Shown here: piece by piece, positions 6,189 through 12,092 of the stretch
How the letters are laid out: each line of letters starts with the position of its first letter
Numbering within the stretch: the first letter of the stretch is position 1
Source of the DNA: Candidatus Forterrea sp.
GTDB taxonomy: Archaea > Iainarchaeota > Iainarchaeia > Iainarchaeales > JAAZKV01
DNA: 15,375 nucleotides
Assembly: GCA_020717885.1 (NCBI GenBank)
Contig: DYDN01000010.1
Location: 1-15,375 of the forward strand
Direction: 5' to 3'
Notes under the pieces: model-generated
Databases searched by the model: none
The model's input: only the letters and a program-made list of their open reading frames with translations
What the model was told of the DNA's origin: nothing
Made by a program: the position numbers and the translations under genes

Positions 6189-6220
6189 GAAACCATTTAA
6201 AGCGTTTCAAATGGCGCTTT
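6189..6220 (-). promoter_or_regulatory. Candidate eS6 promoter with overlapping inverted repeats
   Basis: The minus strand reads CTTTAAATGG at 6193-6202, about 45 bases before the eS6 ATG, a fair TATA box. Three inverted repeats interleave here, each with a 10-base spacer: GAAAC/GTTTC (6189-6193, 6204-6208), CCATTT/AAATGG (6193-6198, 6209-6214) and AAAGCG/CGCTTT (6199-6204, 6215-6220). They cannot all pair at once. They may be protein-binding palindromes or alternative RNA folds in a read-through transcript. Confidence 0.4.
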
Positions 6221-6301
6221 GGCACTAAAAATCAACCTTCATCATTTTCCAAATATTTCCCGTTTAAACCAAATAATTCCTCACAAATTACACATTATCT
6301 C

Positions 6302-8050
6302 TTATTCCTCAACTTCATCTTTCTGCTTTGACTTAATATCATTTAGTAATTCCTTTTCCTCTTCAGTAAATTCAGACGAGTACTTCATAAGACTGCAATA
6401 TTGCGAAGCAGGAATGCAACAATAGAGTTTATCCCCTTCAAAGAGGTTTCTTCCTACATTTGCCCCATCAATTGAAACCGCTATTTCGTCCCCCTTTTTC
6501 GCTTCCTTTACCGCTTTGCCTTCGTGCTGCATCCCTCTAATTTCCCCAACTACTTTTCCTTCTTTGTTCATTACTTTCCATCCATCACGAAGCCTTCCCT
6601 CATTTACCCTTACCCCAACAATAGCGGGTTTATTATTTCTAAATACTTTTCCGCGTAATACCTCAAATTCCACAGGCCAAACAAGGCAAGAAAGTTCATT
6701 TGCTTTTGCGTTTTTCTTGCACTCCTCAACCCAAGCCTTATAATTCTCAATTAAATGATAGATTACTTTTTCAGAGAATATTTTCACGTTTCTTTTCTCT
6801 GCTTCGCTTTGTGCATCCGCATCAACATTAACATTAAACCCCAATATTACTCCAAGGAGCGGGTCTGTGCACTGCATTGATGCCGCTTCCATAATATCTT
6901 TTCGTGTAACCGTTCCAATATCCGCTTTTCTTAGTGTGTAGCCTTCTTTCTTCAAGAGAGTTACGAGTGCTTCAAGCGAGCCAATCGCATCGGCCTTAAT
7001 TAGTAATCCCTTGTTATCAGAAACATACTGCGCTTCCTTAAATTCTTTCTTCAACTCCTCAATTTCAAGTCCCGTTTTAATTCCGGTGAGTGTTGAACCA
7101 GCAAGTACATCATCAAGATTTGGGGCCGAGATTTTTACTCCAGTTGCAGCAGAAACGCTTTTTACTGAACTAAATTTTTCTTTTGTCATTCTCATTTCTT
7201 GTAAGGGCTTTGGCTCAAGGAGTGCCCGTATTTTTGTATTCACCACCCCTTTTTTCCCAAGCACCGCGATTTCATCATTCACATGCAGTGTTCCCTGATA
7301 AAGTATTACATCAATTGTTTTTCCTAGTCCTTTTTCTTCTTTTGATTCAAGTACCGCGGCTTTTGCAACCTCATCAACGCTTACCTCAAGTTTTTTTTCT
7401 AAGTATCTTTGTGAAAGCCCCGCAAGTAATGTAAGCAGCTCAGGCAATCCTTCTTTTGTTCTTGCCGATACAGGAACAATTGGTATTTGTTTTCCAAATG
7501 CGCATCTGTCAAATCTTTCCCCTTCAAATCCGTGTTTGTATAATTCCCCAACGAGTGTGTATAGTTTTTCATCAAATAATTGTTTTGTTCTCTCATTGTG
7601 TGTTGCAAGGTTCTCAATAAAGCTTCCTTCTTTTGAGGAATAAAAATTAAGCATATCTATTTTTGTCATTGCAATTATGAATGGAACTTTGAATACGCGA
7701 AGGATTTCAATCGCCTCGATTGTTTGTGGCTGTATTCCCTGCATCACATCAATTACAAGTATTGCAAGGTCCGCAATTCCTCCTCCGCGTTTTCGTAAGT
7801 TAGTGAATGCTTCGTGTCCAGGGGTGTCAATGAATAAGAGTCCGGGAATTTTTAGGTTAAATCCAAATTTTTTTATGAGCGGCCCCGCGAGGGTTTCGAT
7901 AATATCTACAGGAACTTCTGTTGCCCCTATGTGCTGGGTGATTGCTCCCGCTTCCTTAGTAACAACATTAGTGCTTCTTATTGCGTCAAGAAGCGAGGTT
8001 TTGCCGTGGTCAACATGGCCAAGCACCGTTATTATCGGCTGTCTAATCAT
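6302..8050 (-). CDS. infB: Translation initiation factor aIF5B
   Basis: A GTPase promoting subunit joining and initiator tRNA placement, 582 residues, close to the archaeal length. G domain (about 1-220): G1 GHVDHGKTSLLD, switch I ITQHIGAT, G3 DTPGHEAFTNLRKRGG, then a G4 that reads TKID where NKID is expected, and G5 SARTKEGL. A beta-barrel domain II, the alpha/beta domain III (about 330-440) and a C-terminal barrel follow, including a NNKPAIVGVRV string. The chosen ATG 8050 has GGTGA 4 bases upstream; a GTG at 8059 falls inside that site. It lies downstream of ndk and its paralogue. Ndk next to aIF5B is a known archaeal pairing. Confidence 0.96.
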   Translation of the reverse strand: MIRQPIITVLGHVDHGKTSLLDAIRSTNVVTKEAGAITQHIGATEVPVDIIETLAGPLIKKFGFNLKIPGLLFIDTPGHEAFTNLRKRGGGIADLAILVIDVMQGIQPQTIEAIEILRVFKVPFIIAMTKIDMLNFYSSKEGSFIENLATHNERTKQLFDEKLYTLVGELYKHGFEGERFDRCAFGKQIPIVPVSARTKEGLPELLTLLAGLSQRYLEKKLEVSVDEVAKAAVLESKEEKGLGKTIDVILYQGTLHVNDEIAVLGKKGVVNTKIRALLEPKPLQEMRMTKEKFSSVKSVSAATGVKISAPNLDDVLAGSTLTGIKTGLEIEELKKEFKEAQYVSDNKGLLIKADAIGSLEALVTLLKKEGYTLRKADIGTVTRKDIMEAASMQCTDPLLGVILGFNVNVDADAQSEAEKRNVKIFSEKVIYHLIENYKAWVEECKKNAKANELSCLVWPVEFEVLRGKVFRNNKPAIVGVRVNEGRLRDGWKVMNKEGKVVGEIRGMQHEGKAVKEAKKGDEIAVSIDGANVGRNLFEGDKLYCCIPASQYCSLMKYSSEFTEEEKELLNDIKSKQKDEVEE

Positions 8051-8090
8051 TTTCCTCACCAGTTAAATTATAAATTTAATAAATTAATTG

Positions 8091-8558
8091 TTATTCGCGC
8101 GCCTTACTTTCTTTTTCAATCTCTTCAACACTTTTGTTCTTGTTCTTCGTCCAAAAATTAATTCCTTTTTGTTCATTCTCAAATACTTTTCCGAGTCCAT
8201 TCTTTTCATACTCAAAGATTTCTTCTTCCTTGAAGAATCGCACAAGCTCATACTTTGCAACTTCTTCATTACTTGAAACATGGAGCTTCCAAGCAAACTC
8301 TTCCTCAAGTTTTTTCGCAACCTCGCTTTCCATCTCGCCATATGCCGCAATGAGCACCGCGGGAACTTTTTTTGCAAGTTCTATTTGGGGTTTCATTTCT
8401 TCGCGTTTCTCATTTTTGAGTTTATTTTGCAAGTAATGAATATCAATGCTTTGCATTTTCATTCCCGCAATACTCAATCCTTCTTTTTCTATTGCTTGGA
8501 TTATTTTTCCAAGCATATTTTCCGCAATCGCTGCGGGTTTTGCTATAATGAGGAGCAT
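8091..8558 (-). CDS. Diverged Ndk paralogue lacking the Kpn loop
   Basis: A 155-residue protein that aligns with the neighbouring Ndk. Residues 2-35 (LLIIAKPAAI then EGLSIAGMKM) match LLLIKPDGV and VGLKIVGMKM; the string VPAVLIAAYGEMESEVAKKL matches GPVVAVVLEGVNSVEIVRKI; LHVSSNEEVAKYELVRFFKEEEI matches the region holding the catalytic His (HSSGTRDEAKTEIALWFGEEEI), and a His aligns with it. The whole segment between them, with the Kpn loop and the Thr and Arg that bind phosphates, is missing, and KPDG has become KPAA. It is probably not a normal NDP kinase; a pseudoenzyme or Ndk partner is possible. A charged tail of about 35 residues is added. GGTGA lies 4 bases before the ATG, 10 bases after the ndk stop. 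I know of no named family for it. Confidence 0.75.
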   Translation of the reverse strand: MLLIIAKPAAIAENMLGKIIQAIEKEGLSIAGMKMQSIDIHYLQNKLKNEKREEMKPQIELAKKVPAVLIAAYGEMESEVAKKLEEEFAWKLHVSSNEEVAKYELVRFFKEEEIFEYEKNGLGKVFENEQKGINFWTKNKNKSVEEIEKESKARE

Positions 8559-8568
8559 TGCTTCACCT

Positions 8569-9108
8569 TTATTTTGTTGGCAATGCTTTTCTCATTTGCT
8601 TTATATGTTCTGCTTTGTAGTGCAAAATGTGTATATCGTGCACTGATGGATAATTGTGTATTTCTTCTTCCCCAAACCACAGAGCTATTTCGGTTTTTGC
8701 CTCATCTCTTGTTCCTGATGAGTGTACAACGTTTCTTACTGCCTGATCTACTACATCAGAGTATGTAAAACTTACGTGAGAGAAGTCTCCTCTTATTGTT
8801 CCAGGAAGAGCCGCTTTTGGTTCTGTTGGTCCGCAGATTTTTCTTACTATTTCTACAGAGTTAACTCCCTCAAGCACTACAGCAACTACCGGGCCCATTG
8901 TGATTAGCCCGAGTACCGCTTTGAATACTTTTTCTCCGCGTCTTATTTTGACATCGGAGTAGTGTCTTGCACCGAATTCTTCATCAACCCAAACCATTTT
9001 CATTCCGACGATTTTGAGTCCCACATTCTCAAATCTTTTTAGGATTTCTCCTGTGAGTCCTCTTTGTACGCCGTCTGGCTTTATGAGAAGTAATGTCTTT
9101 TCAATCAT
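8569..9108 (-). CDS. ndk: Nucleoside diphosphate kinase
   Basis: Transfers the gamma-phosphate between NTPs and NDPs through a phosphohistidine. The motifs are present: KPDGVQRGL at the N terminus, the GPTEP-PGTIRGDF Kpn-loop region, and NVVHSSGT with the catalytic His. At 179 residues it is longer than the common 150, through an insertion after RGDF (SHVSFTYSDVVDQ) and a longer C-terminal tail; both are seen in a subset of archaeal and bacterial Ndk proteins. The start is ambiguous: GTG 9117, ATG 9114 (overlapping the eL24 stop as TGATG) and ATG 9108 are in frame; ATG 9108, with GTGA just upstream, gives the usual beginning MIEKTLLLIKPDG. Confidence 0.95.
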   Translation of the reverse strand: MIEKTLLLIKPDGVQRGLTGEILKRFENVGLKIVGMKMVWVDEEFGARHYSDVKIRRGEKVFKAVLGLITMGPVVAVVLEGVNSVEIVRKICGPTEPKAALPGTIRGDFSHVSFTYSDVVDQAVRNVVHSSGTRDEAKTEIALWFGEEEIHNYPSVHDIHILHYKAEHIKQMRKALPTK

Positions 9109-9113
9109 AGTCA

Positions 9114-9338
9114 TCACTTCCCAGTTCCTGTTTCCCCTTTTTCTTTTGAAGTCAATAATGTTTTCTTTAGCTTATTGTATGCCTCGGTCCATTTTGTTTT
9201 AACCGGTTTTCTTCCAAGCGCTACTTGATTTTTTTCGCACTTGTTTGAGCAAAAGTAAAACACTGTGCCTTCTCTTTTTACGAACATTTTTCCTCCGCCG
9301 ATTGGGAGGTCACTACCGCAAAAACTGCACTTAACCAT
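9114..9338 (-). CDS. rpl24e: 50S ribosomal protein L24e
   Basis: Large-subunit protein eL24, 74 residues. Its zinc site is C4, C7, C30 and C34 (CxxC then CxxxC), with the family's GKMFVKREGTVFYFCSNKC core. The C-terminal part is basic, then Lys/Glu/Thr-rich. The start has a purine-rich AAAGGAGAGG upstream. It sits between eS28 and ndk, the standard archaeal order, and its stop overlaps an in-frame ATG of ndk. Confidence 0.95.
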   Translation of the reverse strand: MVKCSFCGSDLPIGGGKMFVKREGTVFYFCSNKCEKNQVALGRKPVKTKWTEAYNKLKKTLLTSKEKGETGTGK

Positions 9339-9377
9339 TTTATCCTCTCCTTTACCAGATTCATTTTTTTCAAGCTT

Positions 9378-9584
9378 TTACTTGATTTCTTTTGCTTCTC
9401 TTTCAGTGTCAAGCAAAATTAACACGTCTCCTTTTTGTACGCTTCCTCTTGCATTCCTTCTTTTTACTCGTCCCCTTTCAGGTCCGTCAAGGATTTTGCA
9501 CAAGATTTGCGTTACCTCTCCGTGTACACCTGTTTTTTTTACTACTTCAACTACTTCCGCAGGTGTTCCTTTTTCGTCAGCCAT
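9378..9584 (-). CDS. rps28e: 30S ribosomal protein S28e
   Basis: Small-subunit OB-fold protein eS28, 68 residues. The family signature is present: GVHGEVTQILCKILDGPERG then RRNARGSVQKGDVLILLDTEREA. GGTGA lies 7 bases before the ATG, which is 11 bases after the L7Ae stop, so the two are probably translationally coupled. Confidence 0.95.
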   Translation of the reverse strand: MADEKGTPAEVVEVVKKTGVHGEVTQILCKILDGPERGRVKRRNARGSVQKGDVLILLDTEREAKEIK

Positions 9585-9595
9585 TTTAATATCAC

Positions 9596-9958
9596 CTATT
9601 TCTTCAGCTCAGCAATTTTTTTGCCAAGGTCCTTTATTTCAGCTTCTTCGCTTGACTCAGTTATTGCAATTGAAGCAGTAGCTGTTCTTAGCGCAGCCTT
9701 TTCTCCAAGCTCTTTCTTTGTCGCAATATAGCTGTACGGGATATTTTTTTCCTCGCACAATATTGGCAAGTGCATTACTATTTCCTTTGGGCTCACGTCT
9801 TCGGCTATAACAACTAATTTAGCTGTTCCTCGTTCGATTGCCTTAGTTACTTCGTTAATGCCTGCCTTTATTTTTCCTTTCTTAGCAGTTTTTTCAACCA
9901 CTTCAACGGTTCGCCCCTTTAGCTCATCCGTTAGTTGTACCTTAATGTAGTCCGCCAT
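9596..9958 (-). CDS. rpl7ae: Ribosomal protein L7Ae, kink-turn binding
   Basis: A 120-residue kink-turn RNA-binding protein, part of the large subunit and in archaea also of box C/D and H/ACA RNPs and RNase P. The RNA-contact helix (KKGKIKAGINEVTKAIERG) and the following LVVIAEDVSPKEIVMHLPILCEE and SYIATKKELG segments are typical. First gene of the superoperon. GGAGGTG precedes the ATG by 6 bases. A 15-codon ORF in the leader ends exactly against this ATG. L7Ae autoregulation through leader kink-turns is described in some archaea, but no convincing kink-turn was found here. Confidence 0.95.
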   Translation of the reverse strand: MADYIKVQLTDELKGRTVEVVEKTAKKGKIKAGINEVTKAIERGTAKLVVIAEDVSPKEIVMHLPILCEEKNIPYSYIATKKELGEKAALRTATASIAITESSEEAEIKDLGKKIAELKK

Positions 9959-10006
9959 TCAAAACACCTCCACTTCAACCGCCCCTTTTGAGGACGTCAG
10001 TTTCAT
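9959..10006 (-). other. 15-codon leader ORF abutting L7Ae
   Basis: ATG 10006 opens a frame reading MKLTSSKGAVEVEVF whose TGA stop is immediately followed by the L7Ae ATG. The L7Ae Shine-Dalgarno lies inside it. It has no ribosome-binding site of its own. It may be translated and couple to L7Ae, or be chance. Confidence 0.3.
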
Positions 10007-10017
10007 TGGCAGAAACC

Positions 10018-10058
10018 AGTATAAACTAAAATAATCCCCCCAAGAAAGCTTTAAAAAG
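10018..10058 (-). promoter_or_regulatory. Candidate superoperon promoter(s)
   Basis: Two minus-strand TATA-like strings are present: CTTTTTAAAG (10049-10058), giving a leader of about 70 bases, and AGTTTATAC (10019-10027), giving about 40. The first would include the leader ORF; the second would not. Sequence alone does not decide between them. Confidence 0.45.
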
Positions 10059-10116
10059 CTGCTTTGGAGGCACTGGAAAAGGGATAGCAGGGTATCAGTG
10101 AAAGCAGAAAAAAGCA

Positions 10117-10127
10117 GTATTTTTAAG
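10117..10127 (+). promoter_or_regulatory. Candidate TATA box for the plus-strand gene pair
   Basis: TATTTTTAAGG lies about 28 bases before ATG 10150, placing the expected start of transcription at or near the ATG (leaderless), though an AAAGGAAAGGG purine tract also lies between. It is divergent from the superoperon promoter, 60-100 bases away. Confidence 0.45.
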
Positions 10128-10149
10128 GAAAGGAAAGGGATAATTTGTT

Positions 10150-10359
10150 ATGACTCAGCCCGCACCACGAAAAGTTAAAGGGATTTGGACGAATAAGAGG
10201 GCACTTATAACCGCGATGAATGGAATCCAACACGGGCTTACAGATGAGCAAATAATTCAAAAAATACATGCGCGGCATTATGCAAGCAAGAAACAAGGCG
10301 CATATACACTCGATGAGGTCAGGCAGCTAGTACCGCAAAATACGGGTTTGGCAGGCTAG
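10150..10359 (+). CDS. Small hypothetical protein, possible three-helix DNA-binding fold
   Basis: A 69-residue protein, not recognised. After a basic start (MTQPAPRKVKGIW) it appears all-helical, with candidate helices at residues 15-29 (TNKRALITAMNGIQH), 31-43 (LTDEQIIQKIHAR) and 53-62 (TLDEVRQLVP). The pattern W-T, a leucine-rich helix, G-L-T-D-E-Q-I and a later basic helix recalls Myb-like or short HTH proteins, an inference only. It is the first of two plus-strand genes opposite all neighbours, and the next gene begins 41 bases later in another frame. Confidence 0.7.
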   Translation: MTQPAPRKVKGIWTNKRALITAMNGIQHGLTDEQIIQKIHARHYASKKQGAYTLDEVRQLVPQNTGLAG

Positions 10360-10400
10360 TAATTAATCTTCTTAATAATTTTAGAACACAACAACAACTG

Positions 10401-11198
10401 ATGCTAGAAAATGCCCGTCAAAAAGGCACATCAGTAAATAATTATCCTCTAAACAAAGCGGCTTTCCGCGAGATTGCAAAGAAAGTGGAGACTAGAAGAA
10501 AATCCATAAGTAAGGCAACAGAAAAGTATCATGCAGAGCACCCTGAACTTCGTCAGCAGACTGGAGAAGGCACACAACTTTTCTGGAGAATTAAATTTAA
10601 TAGCCCAATGGCAGTAGCCATCAGAAAAAAATTTTCTTTTGCACTCTCAGAGAGACAACTTGGTTTAGACTTTCAGAAAAAGAGAAAAACTGCACATAGT
10701 GCGAGAATGTCCCAATTGTATGCAGACCCAGAATTTTTGAGAAAAAGAAACGGCGCAATTAGTAAAGCAATGAAGGCACTTCACGCAAAACCAGAATTTC
10801 GTGAGAAATTCTTAAGAGAAATAAGAAAGAGAATAGACACTCGCGCAATACTGGTTGAAGATATGCTTGAGCGTCAAGGTTTAAGTCCAAAGCATGCATT
10901 TGAGTCAGCCGGGGAGGGGGAATGGAGTAAAAGAGTGGCTGTTGTTACCACAACCCCTCATGTGGAACTCGTTGCAAAAGAAAAATCGCTTGAGCTTGAC
11001 AAAGTTATCTCATTAGCTCTACCAAACCCGAAAGATGTTGAATTTGTTTTGGCTTCATTTGGTTTTCTTGGAAACATACCGCGCACACAAATAATGGCGC
11101 AAGTTGGTTTGACTGAGATTGAATACCACAACAGGCTTAATAACTTAGTAAAAATACTCGCTGCTCGCCCCGAACTTAAAGAAATCCTTGCGAGATGA
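10401..11198 (+). CDS. Repeat-containing putative DNA-binding protein with C-terminal HTH
   Basis: A 265-residue basic protein. Its N-terminal half has at least three copies of a 13-20-residue motif: SISKATEKYHAEHPELR (35-51), HSARMSQLYADPEFLRK (99-115) and AISKAMKALHAKPEFREK (119-136), plus a weaker copy near 75-93. The pattern S-x-x-M-x-x-L-x-A-D-P-E-F-R resembles NUMOD3-like DNA-binding repeats found beside homing-nuclease domains, but no HNH or GIY-YIG catalytic motif is visible. The C-terminal part (about 200-255) reads LPNPKDVEFVLASFGFLG, then PRTQIMAQVGLTEIEYHNRL, similar in layout to the helix-turn-helix of sigma region 4. No Shine-Dalgarno is seen; a TATA-like TTAATAATTTT at 10373-10383 could give a leaderless start. 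Likely a DNA-binding regulator or a mobile-element remnant; function unknown. Confidence 0.75.
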   Translation: MLENARQKGTSVNNYPLNKAAFREIAKKVETRRKSISKATEKYHAEHPELRQQTGEGTQLFWRIKFNSPMAVAIRKKFSFALSERQLGLDFQKKRKTAHSARMSQLYADPEFLRKRNGAISKAMKALHAKPEFREKFLREIRKRIDTRAILVEDMLERQGLSPKHAFESAGEGEWSKRVAVVTTTPHVELVAKEKSLELDKVISLALPNPKDVEFVLASFGFLGNIPRTQIMAQVGLTEIEYHNRLNNLVKILAARPELKEILAR

Positions 11199-11209
11199 AA
11201 TCAAAAGAG

Positions 11210-11458
11210 TTAGTACCCAAAGCTTGGTCCTTTCGCCCACTGTATTAACATATTCTTTTCGTCAAGTACTAGCCATGCGCGTTCGTGCGCGTAGTAGATT
11301 GCGATTTTTGAGACAAAATCAACTGCGCCAAATCCCATTGAGAGATTCGCGTTCCCGGTGAAAATAAAGAAAGTGAGTATGGTTGCAAGTGTTGCAATTA
11401 TTCTGAAAGTGAATGCCTTATACAGGCTCTTCACGCGTTTCTCTTTCTTGTTAGGCAT
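11210..11458 (-). CDS. DUF2061 small membrane protein
   Basis: An 82-residue protein with a basic N terminus, a first hydrophobic segment (about 19-34, IIATLATILTFFIFTG) and a second amphipathic/hydrophobic region (about 41-57) leading to IAIYYAHERAWLVL. The FRIIAT and YYxHERAW strings are hallmarks of DUF2061. No biochemical function is known for the family. It converges with the plus-strand gene, 11 bases apart, with no terminator in between. A TATA-like CTTTTATA (11490-11497, minus strand) lies 35 bases before the ATG. Confidence 0.85.
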   Translation of the reverse strand: MPNKKEKRVKSLYKAFTFRIIATLATILTFFIFTGNANLSMGFGAVDFVSKIAIYYAHERAWLVLDEKNMLIQWAKGPSFGY

Positions 11459-11489
11459 TAAAAGGTCACGCTAGTTAAGTGCATACGAG

Positions 11490-11497
11490 TATAAAAG
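11490..11497 (-). promoter_or_regulatory. Candidate TATA box for the DUF2061 gene
   Basis: Minus-strand CTTTTATA would place transcription start about 10 bases before the ATG at 11458. The string is close to symmetric, so direction rests on position only. Confidence 0.35.
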
Positions 11498-11557
11498 ATT
11501 TTCGCTACACCAATTGGGGAGAGAAAACCGGGCTTTTTTTTTACGAACTAGAATGTG

Positions 11558-11941
11558 TTAATCAAGTATTTTCACAAATCGATAAAGTATTTTTTTTGGT
11601 TCTGTTTCATCAACATGCTCACCTTGTTTTTTGAAACCTATTCGCACATATGCTGAGATAGCATCACTGTTTTTTGAGTTAACATCAAGCTCGAGACGAT
11701 TAATTTTGCTTTTCTTTGCAATAAAACTTATTTCAGCAAGCATTTGGTTTAGGAATCCTTCTCGTTTGTATCCGCGCGTCACTTTAACCTCATCAATAAG
11801 AAAATACTTTCTTCCCCCATTTTCAATTCGGCAAAATGTTGTTGTGCCAATTTGCTTTTCCCCTTTGTAAAGTACTCTGACAAGCCCACTTTCTGCTTTT
11901 CCGCTTAAAATATCGCTTACTAACGTAACTTTTTCGCTCAA
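11558..11941 (-). CDS. GNAT family N-acetyltransferase
   Basis: A 127-residue single-domain acetyltransferase. The acetyl-CoA binding strand and loop read IDEVKVTRGYKREGFLNQML (R-G-Y-K-R-E-G in place of the usual Q/RxxGxG/A), followed by the late-fold LELDVNSKNSDAISAYVRIGF, the typical motif-B region. Substrate unknown. The only start that keeps the N-terminal strand is TTG 11941; no ATG lies nearby and no clear Shine-Dalgarno precedes it. A symmetric TATA-like CTTTTATAAAAG (11970-11981) is well placed for a leader of about 10 bases. The usual first glycine of the loop is not in register, so activity is probable but unproven. Confidence 0.8.
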   Translation of the reverse strand: MSEKVTLVSDILSGKAESGLVRVLYKGEKQIGTTTFCRIENGGRKYFLIDEVKVTRGYKREGFLNQMLAEISFIAKKSKINRLELDVNSKNSDAISAYVRIGFKKQGEHVDETEPKKILYRFVKILD

Positions 11942-11961
11942 TTTTCTGCGGCGCTCGTGAA

Positions 11962-12087
11962 TTAATCTTCTTTTATAAAAAGACCATTTTGGGAGGCAAC
12001 TTCATTAGGCAGTTTTTCTACGAAGCCTACTACAAACAGCTTCTTTTTAATTGGAATTGGTTTTTTTCTAGAAGTAGTCAACATCAT
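11962..12087 (-). CDS. Small ORF of 41 residues directly after gltX
   Basis: ATG 12087 begins 5 bases after the gltX stop and the gltX end GAGTGA can serve as its ribosome-binding site. The product opens MMLTTSRKKPIPIKKKLF and continues VVGFVEKLPNEVASQNG to a TAA. The basic first half and hydrophobic middle look protein-like, and the frame fills most of the gap before the GNAT gene. Not recognised; its end overlaps the GNAT TATA-like box. It may be a real small protein or chance. Confidence 0.4.
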   Translation of the reverse strand: MMLTTSRKKPIPIKKKLFVVGFVEKLPNEVASQNGLFIKED

Positions 12088-12092
12088 CAGAT

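Noticed and set aside
9959..10060. Possible kink-turn in the L7Ae leader (AATGAAACTGA, box C/D-like)
   Set aside because: The two elements are directly adjacent with no loop and no flanking stem of the right geometry, so a kink-turn is not supported.
11534..11542. Plus-strand T9 run as terminator of the plus-strand gene pair
   Set aside because: It lies over 330 bases beyond the last plus-strand gene, behind the oppositely oriented DUF2061 gene; the link is too speculative.
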